64,000 bases of DNA from Brachypodium distachyon (GCF_000005505.3 NC_016134.3:39556150-39620149); one strand, 5' to 3'; positions 12,948 through 30,100 are shown, counted from the first letter of the stretch. The notes: generated by a model from the sequence alone, not told the origin. Numbers and translations: made by a program.

Positions 12948-13240
12948 TAAGGCTATGTTTGGACGCAAAGTATTTTTTAAACCATGGTATTCCTAAACCG
13001 CGGTATTATTTGCCCTGGGTAAAGAATACTACGGTTTCAAAAGACCACAATTTTTCTCAGTTTGAGCAAAACCACGAGGCCGTTTGGGCGTGCTGTATTT
13101 TTAGCTGACCTGTAGCTGCATGCGCGCAGGGACGTTGGCAACTACCGAGCTACTAGCTTGAAGGTAGCTGTTAGCTTCAACTACCGAGCTAGCCGTTAGG
13201 TTTAAAACATTCTGCACTTGATCTATCTTATAGAAATGAG

Positions 13241-13917
13241 TTCATCCATGTCAGCGCAGGCTGGGAAGGGTCTGCTTCTGATGCTCGGGTCCTACAAGAT
13301 GCACTAGAAAATAATTTCTATGTGCCTGAGGGAAAATTCTATTTGGTTGACGCAGGGTATGCAAATACACCTAATTTTATTGCACCCTATCGAAATGTCA
13401 GGTAAAAATGCATTATTTTGTTATAATGACAGCTCAGATATTCAAGAAAACATAATTTCATAACTCTTATTTAATTGTCAGGTACCATTTGAACGAGCAA
13501 GCTAGAAGCAACAAAAGGCCACAAAACACTAAAGAGCTATTCAATCTGAGGCATGCACAACTCTGTAATCACGTCGAGCGTATCATTGGTGTTGTGAAGA
13601 AGCGTTTCCCAATTTTGAAGTGCGCTTCACACTAACCTATTGACTCACAAGGTTCCATTGCCATAGCATGTTGTGTCCTTCACAACTTCATTCGCAAACA
13701 CGAGGGAGGAGAAAAATGGCTTGACAAGGTTGCCTCTAATATTGATCCCAAACATATAGTCGATATTCCAAGTGGGGATAGACAGTACAGAAGTGATGTA
13801 CAGTCTCTCAATCAGAGGCGTGCATTGGGAAATACAAAAAGGGATCAAATCACAGAAGCAATGTGGAAAGGCTATTGTGAATATTTGGAGCTGCGCGGTA
13901 GAAGAAATAACGCATGA
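13241..13917 (+). pseudogene. PIF/Harbinger DDE transposase, C-terminal half, nonsense-mutated
   Basis: This matches the DDE_Tnp_4/HARBI1-type transposase. Two exons can be read: 13241-13401 and 13482 onward, with donor after AATGTCAG and acceptor TTGTCAG. Conserved features are GWEGSASDARVL, the second Asp in YLVDAGYANTPNFIAPYR, and the catalytic Glu in HVERIIGVVKKRFPIL. The stop TAA at 13633-13635 falls where family members usually have Tyr (HYPI); the frame then continues through IAIACCVLHNFIRK to a natural-looking stop at 13915-13917. The helix-turn-helix and first Asp that should precede 13241 are absent. It would cut and paste the element if intact. Confidence 0.88.
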
Positions 13918-14144
13918 CTACCAAGACAATGCTTTTAGATTACTGTTGTTTGAATTACCAACCAAGACCGTGCAAGTCTACTCTCTACTAACATCAGGAA
14001 GATTACCTCAAATATATGGTTCATATATTAATTCATAATAATATTAAACATCGTGTAGATAAAAAACCGACATGCAGAAAACAACTATGCTGAGTGTAAA
14101 CAGATTTCTAATCCACCAAAATATAACATGATAAAAATATTGTT

Positions 14145-15290
14145 TCAGATCTCATCGCGACCAAGCACTTTCTTCAGTATCTCCATAAACACTTCATCAT
14201 CCACTGTCATAAAGACTTGACGTTCTATTCTTTGCTCTATTAGGTACTCTATGATCTTTAGATGATCACGTGGTGAAAGTTTATCTACAGTCTTCACTTT
14301 AGCGATGCATTTGGTAATGTAGTAAGGATCATTGTCAGGATCACTTTGTTGCAACTGTGCCATCTTGACATCTCTGTAGCTCTGAATTTGTTTCGACTTT
14401 ACTTCCACATATGTCTGGAGTTCTTCCTTTCTAAAAGCCACCAGATTGTCAATCGCTGATTCCTTGCTTTTCTTAGGCCTGCGTTCGTCACTGCCTTTTG
14501 CAGCATTATACCTCTTTGGTGGTTGGTCAGGAACTATGTAGTTCTCTTTAGCTTCAAACTGACTACTAGAATTTTCCACACCTTGAGAATGAGAAACAGA
14601 AGGAAACTCCACATCATCACCATATAAGCCTCTGTCCCAATCATACTGGTGACCATCGAAGCCTGGAGCAGGTATTGTTGGAGGCAGCGAATTAAGTCTA
14701 GCGGCCCGAAGAACTGATTCTGTGTAGGTTTCTTCTGGTACAAAAGCAGGTGAGCTGTCCTTCTCTTCGAACATATCAGTTGTCCTTTTACAACGCTTCC
14801 CCTCTGCTGTTTTACCTGAGTAAAGAGGAATAAATTGTAAATCACAGGCAAGGAGACCATAAGATAAATTCATTACTAATGAAACTAACGTACCGTCATA
14901 AATTCCATGCAAATCATCATAGTGAGGGAATGCTTTGTACCTCCACTTCCTTTGTTCTTTACTCAACTCATCCCATTTTTCATCAATGGATTCTAGCACT
15001 TTTTGCAAAGGATCCCATCCAAAGCCACTCTTGTTCAAAATAGACTTGACAGTATTGTAATCTTTCTTTAACCGTTGCTCCCTATCTTTTATTTGAACAG
15101 TGGTAAAATCAGCCTTAGGAAACTGTGTATTCAAGCGAGTTAACATGTGATTCCATGCTTCTTTCGTGAATCCATTCTGGCCATAATATTTAGCAGTATC
15201 CGCATATTCTTTCATCATATAAACAAGAAATTCTATTTGAGGGTCTGTCCAATGTGCTATGGGTTTCTTCTTTGCAATCGCGGGAAAAAA
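14145..15290 (-). CDS. Myb/SANT-like DNA-binding protein of the PIF/Harbinger element
   Basis: The open frame 15218-14145 and its upstream extension (HWTDPQIEFLVYMMKEYA, to about 15290) form a Myb/SANT-like domain (Myb_DNA-bind_3) with conserved Trp residues and the segment GWDPLQKVL. The C-terminal part is charged, with KRYNAAKGSDERRPKKSKES as a basic segment that could act in nuclear localisation. A short in-frame intron is likely between HGIYDG (donor GTACGT near 14893) and acceptor TACTCAG near 14817, because the intervening residues are hydrophobic and unlike the family. In PIF elements such a protein helps the transposase bind the ends. The 5' exon is not resolved. Confidence 0.8.
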   Translation of the reverse strand, partial: FFPAIAKKKPIAHWTDPQIEFLVYMMKEYADTAKYYGQNGFTKEAWNHMLTRLNTQFPKADFTTVQIKDREQRLKKDYNTVKSILNKSGFGWDPLQKVLESIDEKWDELSKEQRKWRYKAFPHYDDLHGIYDGTLVSLVMNLSYGLLACDLQFIPLYSGKTAEGKRCKRTTDMFEEKDSSPAFVPEETYTESVLRAARLNSLPPTIPAPGFDGHQYDWDRGLYGDDVEFPSVSHSQGVENSSSQFEAKENYIVPDQPPKRYNAAKGSDERRPKKSKESAIDNLVAFRKEELQTYVEVKSKQIQSYRDVKMAQLQQSDPDNDPYYITKCIAKVKTVDKLSPRDHLKIIEYLIEQRIERQVFMTVDDEVFMEILKKVLGRDEI

Positions 15291-15618
15291 AATATAAGCC
15301 TAACTTGCATAAACATGAACATGATACAAATCTGAACATCATGAAGAAAATTTGCATAGCATCTTTTAAATTGCTAGGTTGCAAGATGGCATCAATGAAC
15401 AATGATCTATGAAGGGGAAACATAAAACACATCATAGAGGAGTCACATCGGCTGAAAATAGCAAGAATTTTTGTCACTAATTTTATCTCATTTGGATGGT
15501 ATACGCAACAACAGCACCTTCTTCCGGAAGTTGCAATGGACAGATGAACTGAGCTGACGACAGGGACGAACCTGTGAGGCCCCCGAGCCGTCCCCAGTCC
15601 AGTCCGCCGCCCCTAGCC

Positions 15619-15815
15619 CGCATGTCGCCTCCCTCTGCCTCCAACCCCAGCAGCCGGCCTCCAAAGCTACGGCCCCGCCGCCCCCAGCACGCGCGCCGCC
15701 CCCAGCCCAATCCGTGCATCGCCTCCCTCCGCCTCCAACCCCAGCGGCCGGCCTCCATTGCTACGGCCCCGCAGCCCCCAGCCCGCGCGCCGGCCCCAGC
15801 CCAGCTCGTGCGCCG
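15619..15815. repeat. GC-rich tandem duplication, period about 105 bp
   Basis: A block starting GCATGTCGCCTCCCTCTGCC recurs at about 15717 (GCATCGCCTCCCTCCGCC), each followed by CCAACCCCAGC(A/G)GCCGGCC and a CTACGGCCCCG segment. It lies in the right part of the PIF element, probably in the promoter or 5'UTR of the minus-strand Myb/SANT gene. Confidence 0.8.
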
Positions 15816-16273
15816 CCTCCCTCCGCCGAGGCCGCCCTGCCGCCAAATTTTGCCGGAGACCTCTTTGACAGGCAATGCTGGGCATGGAGAGGGAGAGAGA
15901 TAATCGAGAGAAAGGACGAAGGGGACTCAGTGCTAACCTTTTTTTATCTCCTTTGGCCGGATTCTCTTTCTCCATCTCGACCAAGGGAGGCGATAGGAGG
16001 CGGCTCCTCCAGGAAGAGCAAACAACTTTGCGAGCCAAGCGGCGGTGAGGCGAGGTGGGGGACACTTTTCTCGTTTCTCCGGAAAAAATAAAGAGGTTGG
16101 AGGTTCTTTATTTTATACAGAGAAAAAACCACAGTTTCGCAAATACTATGGTATTAATACTGCAGTTTTTAGGGGTAACCAAACAGGTCACAGTAATTAA
16201 AACTCTGATAATTATAAAAACCATAGTATTGCTAAAATACAGAGAAAATACTGTGCTACCAAACGGGCCCTAA

Positions 16274-16703
16274 ATGTTATGTGTATGGATATTATTTCGC
16301 CCTATCTCAAAAAAAAATTGTCCTTCTCCTAGGCAGGGTAAGAACTACACAAAAACAACCAACCACCGAGTAAAATACCCAAAGCGGAAGCTAGAGTTTA
16401 CGAACCCTAGCCCATTATGGTGCTTAGCCAAGGGGATTTGGTGTGCACGCATGATGAATCCCGTGCCGACTGCTCCGGCTTCGGAAGAGTGATTAAAACC
16501 AAAGGGAAAGAGAGAATCGTCGAGAAATATTACCCATTGAAAGTGAGAAGCAGAGGGAGATCGGGAGAAAAACGGCAGGAAGTTACTCACCGTTTATTCC
16601 TGCGGCGAGCCGGAGCGCCGCAGTCGGTCACCGAGCAGGAGCTAGGGTTGGGCGCCGGCAGAGGATGGCGAGAGAGCTCGGCGGAGATCGGAGGAAGGAG
16701 ACG
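16274..16703 (-). other. Possible orphan 5'UTR/promoter segment (minus strand)
   Basis: Read on the minus strand, this stretch looks like the 5' end of a plant gene: a CT-rich leader, CAACCCTAGCTCC, then a good donor AAACG|GTGAGT near 16590. The PIF insertion lies directly downstream, and no matching coding exon is visible beyond it. It may be the remnant of a gene that was once divergent from PP2A. Confidence 0.3.
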
Positions 16704-16764
16704 TTCCGGTCTGGGTCGGTCAAGGGCACGGGGATAATATAACACCGAGGTACCAAACGGTCTG
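16704..16764. repeat. Direct repeat, copy A
   Basis: TTCCGGTCTGGGTCGGTCAA through ATAATATAACA to CCAAACGGTCT is repeated at 21822-21877 in the same orientation, with a few substitutions and a short indel. Confidence 0.85.
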
Positions 16765-18972
16765 CACGTTGTTGCGGAAAATTTTAGTTAACATAAAGAG
16801 TATTCAAAATTGAAAACATATAATAAAATCCTAAATGTTGAAAAGTGCTTATGCACTTTTTGGATGGGACAGGCGCACCGGCTTCATCACCGTCCGTTCA
16901 TCCCTTGGACAGGAAACCCGTCCGATGCATCTAGGACAGCCAGCCTCGTGTTTTACCCACGGCCCACGTCTCCTGAGATGGGTCCCACACGTCCTTTCGT
17001 TTCGAAACAACCCGCAAGGCTGCAGCCGTTTCTATCCCCTGGTCATTTCTCCCCCAAACTGTCCGCCTTTCTCCTCTCCCTTGCTAGCGATTTTTCTCTG
17101 GCGCTGTGATTATCGGCGGTGCGGCCGTGCAGGTCGACGGAGAAGAGAAGCGCAACGAAGGGGGCGTGGTCGACGGGGGTGGGGAGGTCAAGCTAACCGT
17201 CGATTTCTCGCCGCGGCTTCGCACATCCACCGGCGAGTCAGGACGGGGGTCGCGGTCAGTCGGCGGTGGCGGGGCATCTGCATGTCGCGCGGCGCAGTGG
17301 TGGGAGCTGATGGAACTGGGTTCTACTGCGGCTGCCGCAACTGCTTTGAATCGAGCCACGGCGGCGAGGCGCAGTTGCCGCAGGTAGGCGGGGAGGTGGG
17401 GAGGTGAGGAACTGTGCGGGGAGACGGATAGCTGCCACGGGAGGTGGGGCGGAGGGACCATCTGCGGCGAGTTTGACGACGAGCTGGGTCGGAGGTGCTG
17501 CTGAGACCCATGGCGAGGTGGGTGCCGTGTTTGTTGTGCTTCACTAATCCCCACAGCGAGGGGGTTGAGGTGCTCTGTTCTACGGCGTGGGGACTGGCTG
17601 CGGGTGTGATTGGTGTCCTTGTCGTCTTCATCGACCACCTCTCCTTCGATGACTTCCTAATCGAAGCTCACAGCGTCTACATCGACTCACAAGACAACGA
17701 GCACATAGCCATGCACGGGAACCGCATAGGCTTCATCCCTCATTGGCAGGTTAGGTGCTTAGTTCGCTTTTCGTTCGAGATTGAGGACCCTATGTGCTAA
17801 TGTGACTGCTAATGTCACCCATAAACTTGCCCAACTCGATGCTAATGCTTTCAGTAGTTTCCTAATAGTTTTTGTGAATTGTTTGCTCACTTTTGTATTC
17901 TGCATGTGGTTTCATGGGGATGTGTCTGCTAGTGTTACCTATAACTCGCCCAACTCAATGCTAATGGTTCAGATATTTTTGGGAAATTCATTGCACATTT
18001 AGATGCTGGAGATGTTGGGCTTCATATATGGTACTGTCCAACTAGTTTAGAGGTGTGAAAACACACAGTAGAGAAGGGCCGGAGATCTGTGCGCACTTGT
18101 TATTAGTTACAGTAGATTTATAGAAATCGCGCGCACACAAACAGACACTAATGCCCTCCTCTTGATTTTACATCAAATATGATAATTAAATTAGTGCCAG
18201 TACAGGAAGAAAGAAGACCCACCGCATTAGTCAAGTCTTTAAGCTACATGTTTTTCTGGGTAGACATGACTCATCGAAGAAGGTAAAAGAATGTAGCAAA
18301 GCCAAGATTGTCATGGTTCTATCCTTGTTCGCGATCTGCACAGTATCGCTGATGCTTACTATCCAATTTTGAACTCTAGTTGCTGGATTAGCTATTGTTT
18401 TTTGCTTTTGTGCTTTTCTCACCTGTGACATTGACTAGAAATTGCATTATATAGCCAAAGTCTCACTAGTTGATAATTAGTTGAAACAATTTTTGCTTCA
18501 TTGAGTATTCAGTTCTGACTTTTTATCCTTTTGTAATAATTAGTTGCTTCCACGAGGGTACTCGCATTTTTTTAAATAAAAGTTGCTTAGTATCCAAATT
18601 TTGAACCGAATACTACATATTTAGTTGCTTCGTATAGGTGCCTTGTTTTAGTATAGTTGCTGGACTAGCTTTGTATAGTTGCCTCATTTTAGTGTAGTTG
18701 CTTATGTATATGTTTAGATATACCTATTTAGTTTCTTTTTCTTAACAATATACTTGAACATGCCCGGGCCTGAAGTTGCTTTTTAACTTAGCTAATGTAG
18801 TTCGCTTTTGATTATTAATCGTTCACACACCGTCTTACAATTTCTTCCTTTGTTTTCATATATGCGGCAGTGAGCAAATATAGGTGCATGCCTCAGCAAA
18901 TATAGTTGCTTTTTTTAATACAGCTTTGTGTTTTAGCCTTTTAGGTAACTTCTTAAGACCTTTTCTTAAATA

Positions 18973-19084
18973 CTCCCTCTGATCCTAAATTCTTGTCTCA
19001 AATTAGGCCAAATATGGATGTATCTACTCTTAAAAGGCATCTAGATACATGTAATATTTCGACAACAATTTAGGATTGGAGAGA
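18973..19084. mobile_element. Stowaway/Mariner MITE, diverged
   Basis: It begins CTCCCTCTGATCCTAAATTC after TA and carries the internal words AAATATGGATGTATCTA and ATCTAGATACATGTAATATT shared with other MITEs in this window. It ends in diverged inverted sequence TTTAGGATTGGAGAGAA. Confidence 0.8.
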
Positions 19085-19289
19085 ATAGTTGCTTATACAT
19101 ATGTTTAGCTTTATCTTTGTCGCTTTTTCCTTCTTAATATACACACACCCTAAAGTTTCCTTTTAACTTAGGTATTGTAGGTGCTTTTAATTATCCTTTA
19201 ATTATTTGGTGCTCACGCAACGCCTTATAGTTGCTTCGTTTTAATATAGGTGGCATCAAGCAATATTGTTACACTTTTTGCATCTCCTA

Positions 19290-19960
19290 GTAAATTTTTG
19301 ATTTAGAAGTTGCTACACTAGTTACACCTTTTGCTTTATCATATAGTTGCTTTTCCGACCCGTCAACCATGGACTAGAGATTGTATTATAGTCAATATTT
19401 TGAAGCAATTTCTGCATCATTGATCATTCAATTTTTGCATTTTCATTTTTTCTGTTGTAATTAGTTGCTTTTTCAACCACTCAACTATTTTTTTGAGTAA
19501 AAGTTGTATATCCATAAAAAAAATTGAGTTAGAAGTTGCTGCAATAGGTAAAACATTTTGCTTTATCATATAGTTGCTTTCTGACCCGTCAACCATGGTC
19601 ACAAAATGAACCAAAGAGTCAAAATCTGAAGCAATTTCGCATCATTGTGCATTCAGTTTTTTTGCTTCTCTCATTATTTTCTGTGATAATTACTTACTTT
19701 TCTGAACCACTTGCTTTTCTCAACCACTCAACTATTTTTTGAGTAAAAGTTGCATCTATATCAAAATTTTGAATTAGAAGTTGCTATAGTAGTTAAACTT
19801 ACTTTGCTTTTATCATCAAACATTGGCTACAAAAAAATGTATTTTTAGAGACTCAAAAATTGAAAAAAAATCCACATTATTGAGCATTCAGCTTTTGCTT
19901 TTCTCATTTTTCCCTGTGATAATTTCTTTTCTTCAAAATAGGCGAGTATTTGAGTAAAAA
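19290..19960. repeat. Degenerate tandem array, unit about 200 bp
   Basis: Three diverged units share, in order, TTTTTGAGTAAAAGTTG, (T)TGA(A/G)TTAGAAGTTGCT, TTTTGCTTTATCA(T), then CAATTTC(T)GCATCATT and GCATTCAGTTTTTGCTT. The word GTTGCTT is also enriched from 18450 onward, so the array may begin earlier. No coding potential is seen. Confidence 0.7.
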
Positions 19961-21821
19961 TTTGCATTGCTTAGTTCTTTGGGAAGATTAACCTAATAAT
20001 GCATTAGAGACTAACCAGCCTTTTCTTTTACAATAGGCATCAAATGAACAATATTGAGGAAGAAGCAGCAGCGGGGGTAGCCGAAGATGTTGAAATTGGG
20101 GATTTCGTGCCTCGTCGCAGGAGGCGCAGTGCACATGATGGACAACTTTCAATCGCAGAACCAAAGGGAGGGACAACAACTATTGTTGACAACGCTGCTG
20201 TAGGTTCAAACTCTGATCTGATGTGTTATAAAATCATCCCTTCTTTTAGTTTGATTGTTTAACTTCACTAATTATTTTAGGTTGTCCAACATGCTGCATT
20301 ATTTTTACAGGTTGCACAACAGGTGGTTGTACCTAAGTAAAGACAACCTTGACGTGCAGGAAAAGAGGTAAAATTTATGGTTTGGTGTCTGCTTGTTGTT
20401 TACATTAGTTCCTTGTTGCCTATTTTTCAATGCCAGACTCATAATTGAGATCGATTGGCAACTCGTTTAGGTCTAAACCATCCATCTATGTCAAAACAGA
20501 AACAGTACAACACAAAACTGTTAAAAGTTCATAAAGTCACAGCTAAGCATCTCTTTTAAAATTGATTTTTTAACATATTTTTGAACTCCAGGCAAATGCA
20601 ACTTTTAGGGGTTCCCTGTTTTTTATAGTAATGCTTTGACAAGCTAAAGTCCACAATCTCCTTTTTTTTATTTGATTAGGTGCTTTTCTCTTTCGCCATG
20701 GAGGTGTACAGATCAGAAGAACAAGCAAGATGATGATATGACTATGAAATGATCAAAATGTTCGTATTAATGAAAAGGTGTTGTGTTTTTAGGGGTGTTC
20801 TTTTTTGCCAATAACAAGGCAACGGGGCGGCTAAAACACTCAGCTAACGCAGCATGCTGCTACAATGTGCATGTTTTTTCTGTGCAACATAACTTGTGCG
20901 TTTGTGTGTCTGTCCAGCAACTCTTTTTGCAAAAACAACACTACTTTGAATGTTGAATCCCTGATTTTTTTTCCTGCAACAGGCTAATGTTGCTTGTGAA
21001 GAGGAATGAGGATACCAAAATTGCTTCTTCTGCCTTTTGTAGTTAACAGTTCAAAGGAGCATCCTATTTTTTTCAACAACCGGAAGCATGCCCTTCTTCC
21101 CCTGAGGGTTAGGAAACATGGATCTATGCAAGTGCATATGGATCTATTTCTGACCCATATTTCAATTGGGGGGTTTCAGGTTTTTCTTTTTGCTTATACA
21201 AGCAATTTTTAGGGGGTATATGGTCTATGCAATTTGAGAAGGTAGACGCAAGCAGGGGAGATAAAGTAGATTGAATCTGTACGGAGGAAGTAGGAGGCAA
21301 CTTTTGCTTTGCTACCTTTTACACCCTGCCAGCGCTAGAGTTGGGCTCCCGCGTCAGTGGAGAGATAGAAGAAAGCATTTTGAATACTTGCTTTTCTATT
21401 GGCTAGTTCTTCACTTTTTTGCTTGTCCAAAGAGCAACTATTACCTAGCTCGGCCTGCGCGCGGCAGCTGGGAGCCCAACGAGGCAAAACCACTCGGCTG
21501 GAGGAATGTTTTGCGGGTGGACGTGTGAAGTGGTGCAGGGTACCGAAACTTTCTTTTTCAAGAAAAGGAGACCAATCCTTACCTTTTTTGGGTGTGCACT
21601 CTGGACACTTCAATATTGCTCGAGCACCCTGTAGCAGCGTCCTAAAAATTATATACTTTTTACTTAGTAGGAATAACTTGATGAAAGTAACATGTATGCA
21701 TGTTCAAAAATATGAGTTTTCACTAAATAGATGTGAACAAATTAATTATTTGATGCCGTGACATGATTACATGTTTAGAGAAATCAAACAGTGGGTTGCT
21801 CTCTGTTTAGATACAGAAGAT

Positions 21822-21877
21822 TTCCGGTCTGGATCGGTCAAGCGCACAGGAATAATATAACAGGGCCAAACGGTCTC
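21822..21877. repeat. Direct repeat, copy B
   Basis: This is the second copy of the sequence at 16704-16764. It lies about 370 bp upstream of the PP2A start codon, so it may be part of that promoter. Confidence 0.85.
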
Positions 21878-22249
21878 CAAACAATAGAGATTTCGTAAAA
21901 AAGAAAACAGGGAAGGTTTGATCTGCAAATCCGGGCCCAGATGCCAGAGGCGCCAGACCCGTTCCCCACGGCCACGGCCAACCCCGACCGCAGAGTTACC
22001 GGCCGGCCACCGCCACCCGAGCGCCGAGGCAAACTCAAAATAATATATTTCTTTAAAAAAAAAATCGTGCTATTCAACAGCCTCGTCTTCCTCCGCCTCT
22101 CCGCACAACTCGCGGCTCTCCGCCTCCTCCTCCTCGTCCCCCCGCTTGCGGTGGCCTCTCTCGGTAGATCCAGGGTCAGGTTCGCGGCGCCGGCGGCCGT
22201 GGGGAACGAAGACGAGGGGGGCGGAATCCGCGGGCGTGAGGCGGAGAGG

Positions 22250-27165
<4,916 letters not shown>

Positions 27166-30100
27166 ATATAGCACTAGGTTGCTTTGGGCAGCAAATGAAA
27201 AGTGTGTTATAGTTAGATGCGTCGTGTGTTGTGCTAAATATTTTTTTTTGGTTATCACTATTTGCTTCAGTTCTTCTGTTGTATTCACTTGGTCGTAATC
27301 CGCTCTCGTCTGTTGGGCTCAGGGGTCTCATGCAGAAACTTAATTCTTGTTTAGTTAGCTGTGTAGTAACATGCAACAATGGCATTTCTTTTGTTAACGG
27401 TGTCGACAGTTAGACTCGTGTAATTTAAAATATAATGTTTTGCGACAATTTCCATCAAGTGTGAAAAGGGAAGTCTAGTCCTTGGTAAACTTAACAAAAA
27501 TATATGTATTTTGATTCTTCTACTGTGCACAGTTTTGTATTCAAACCTGATGCAAAGGTTCTACTCAATATGTAGTGTTATACTCGGTACTATATATTGT
27601 TTTCCATTTTTCGTTGGTGAAGTGGAAACGATGTTTGAGGAATTGCCTGCTAGGTTACCGACGTCTCGTCGGGGAAGCAGAGCAGCCAGGAGGAATTTGA
27701 ATTGTGCCGATCACGGTCACGGCAACTTCTCGGCGCTGGTGCTTCTTCCAGCTGCATCGACTCGGACTCTCGGAGCCATGCCCTTCACCAGTCACTGACT
27801 GCTTTATTAGAGTCATGTGTTGTGCATCAGAGCTGAAGCTCACCTGAAGGCTGAAGCGACGCCAATTGTCCAGCCAGCAAATCCCTCGTCACACACCTCT
27901 CCCTGCCATTCCACACACCAACGGAGGAATTTGGAATTAATATGTTAGGTGAGACTGAGAGTGAGATCCTGCGTACACTTGAACAGAATTATGATGTCGT
28001 ACCAGTACTCATAATGCCATTGTACATCGGAGGCAATTAAAGATTAGCACACTCCTGTATATAGCAATGGAAATAATTATTACTCCTATATACCTCTGTT
28101 CCAAAAATGTAACAGCCTACCTAAACATCTTACGTTTTTGGAATGCAGCTGCTAGAGCAACCGGGTCCGTGCTAAACTTATAAAACCGGAGATAGGAGCC
28201 CTTATCTACAAAATCGTGAGAGTATCAGACCGGCCCAAATCGACTGTTGAACCACTGGCCTAACCAAGTAGCTAGGTTCCATCGTCCATCCATTCATGCA
28301 GCATGATAGTAACCCTCTAGCTAATGTTTGTTCGATCCTGCAGCTGTATGTCGTGATTAAGCTAAACAAGCTATGCGCGCGTGCATGCATGCTTACTGCA
28401 CTGGTCAAATTATTGCAGACACGATTTGAGTAGTTGTTGTGCAGTCGCTTGTCCATCATTTTCCATTCATGAACAGAGGTCAGTCACGGGGAATATATCC
28501 AAGTTCTCGGGTGAGAACAGTTAATAATGGGCATTGATGAATGATTGAATGGGGGCTAATAAATCAGTGGTTTTTGCAGCACTTTTTTTGGGCCCATATG
28601 CATGGTAGTACTAGTAGCAATTGTCTTTTCCCCGGAACAGGAAACAGTATTGCCAACAAGAATATTAATGTGCTCAGGCCCCTTGATGTTGTCGTCCTAC
28701 TGCTTTCGTTGTCATTTGTACCACATGTTCAGAACTGAGGGGCTGGATACTGCTAGGCTTGAACTCTAGCTTGTACTACCTGATCACTCTTCTTTCTTGG
28801 TTTGTTCACATAATATGATCCGTGTGCTGTCGTCTTCGTCCTCATCTGATAAAGGCCATTGATTAATCAAGCCATTGAAGGGTTGTTGGTCTATTCAAAA
28901 GTGCGTAAATTTTGCTCAAGTGCGAGTCACATTTCTAATCTTTTGGGTCAATATTTAAACCATCCTCTCATCTCCACAATACTGCCTTTTTTTTTTTGCT
29001 AAAGTTGAGGCTCTTAAATTTAAATCATTCTGCTAAAATTACACACTCCCTTATTCTTGTAATTTCATGCCAATTACCAATGTAGTACAATTTGCAGCCA
29101 ACAAAGAATTTGCAAAATCGGATGATATACTTTTGTTCTGACAGAACTGAAAAGAAAAGGTGAGTATACGAGGGTTGGTGGTGTCATCAGTGTCGGAGAT
29201 GCTGCGGCGGGTGCCGATGAAACTTCCTCGAGATCGCTAAAGCTGCGTGGCGCGAGGATCCCGGATAATGGAAGAGTACGGCGGAGATGCTGTGCTCTCG
29301 TAGCAGGATCGAGCAGCGAGATCGGTCCCGGCGCCTTCCTTCCTTGGATCCGCCACCGACACGCGGCCGCGCGCGCGAGGCAGAGGCAGGTCGCTCGCAG
29401 TCGCAGCTCGCAGGACAGGCACCCCGTTTCACGAGCCGCCATCGTCCGTCGCATCGCGCCGCACCTCCGACCGTGCAGCCCCGCGGAACGAAACGTACTG
29501 TAGCTTTGATCCATACCCGGTTGCTTCCCTGGTCACGCGTCGGCGTCGCGGGCCATTCCGCCGACACGGGGACCGCTGCCACGACTCCGCCGAGGCGTCC
29601 GTCCCCATGCTCACCACCACCAGGTACATTGCACTACGCGCGAAATCGCAGAAGCGGTTTTTTTTTCTTTTTTTCTTTTTTGCGGGTGCGGGTTTTGCTT
29701 TTAATCGGCGTTTTGGCGGTACCGGGAGTCTCTCGTCTTTGCCTCGGTTCCGTTTTCGCGCCACCGCTCTGTTGGCCGCGGCAGGGCCAATTTGCCCGCA
29801 TCCGGCAGCATCTGATGCAGTAGTACTACTGCTGCTCCCCTGCCATTGTCCAGTACAAAACTCTCCGGAGCCCGTGCGCGCGCGAGGCCGAGCCGGCCCC
29901 GTTCCCGATCTCCCATGCCCCCCCGCACTTGTTCGCCACATCACGTACGGTACGCACTACGCAGCAGATGCTGCGATGCTTCTCGCTTTCTTTTTTTCGC
30001 TTCGTTTAGCACCAACACGTTCCCGAGCCCGAGGCGGCATAAAATAAGTCCCCGCGCGGATTCGGTGGCCTCGGCTCCGGCGGGGGAGTTTCCGATCCCA

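Larger units (their letters stand above)
12951..16270. mobile_element. PIF/Harbinger DNA transposon with TAA target-site duplication
   Basis: The ends are GGCTATGTTTGG at 12951 and, in inverted orientation, GGGCCCGTTTGG ending at 16270. Both are flanked by TAA (12948-12950 and 16271-16273), the 3-bp duplication expected for PIF/Harbinger. Subterminal regions share (A/G)CAGTATT and ACCATGGTATT-like motifs in opposite orientation. Inside are the two proteins of the superfamily on opposite strands: a DDE transposase (+) and a Myb/SANT-like protein (-). The N-terminal half of the transposase is missing and a nonsense codon is present, so this copy is not autonomous, although the ends look usable in trans. 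Confidence 0.88.
16765..21821. other. Repeat-rich 5 kb block between direct repeats, no confirmed gene
   Basis: The left part (16900-17800) is GC-rich with a spliced-gene look. A plus-strand ORF at 17495-17800 has a short hydrophobic segment and then HMAMHGN-like sequence before a possible donor (TGGCAG|GTTAGG). The middle is AT-rich with many GTTGCTT words. A further ORF at 20044-20262 begins MNNIEEEAAAGVAEDVEIGD and has an Arg-rich patch. I recognise no family in either ORF. Taken together the block looks like an inserted composite element or duplicated DNA. Confidence 0.45.

Noticed and set aside
16765..21821. Helitron or Mutator element spanning the block
   Set aside because: I could not find a TC...CTRR end with a hairpin or long terminal inverted repeats with a 9-bp duplication, so no class was assigned.
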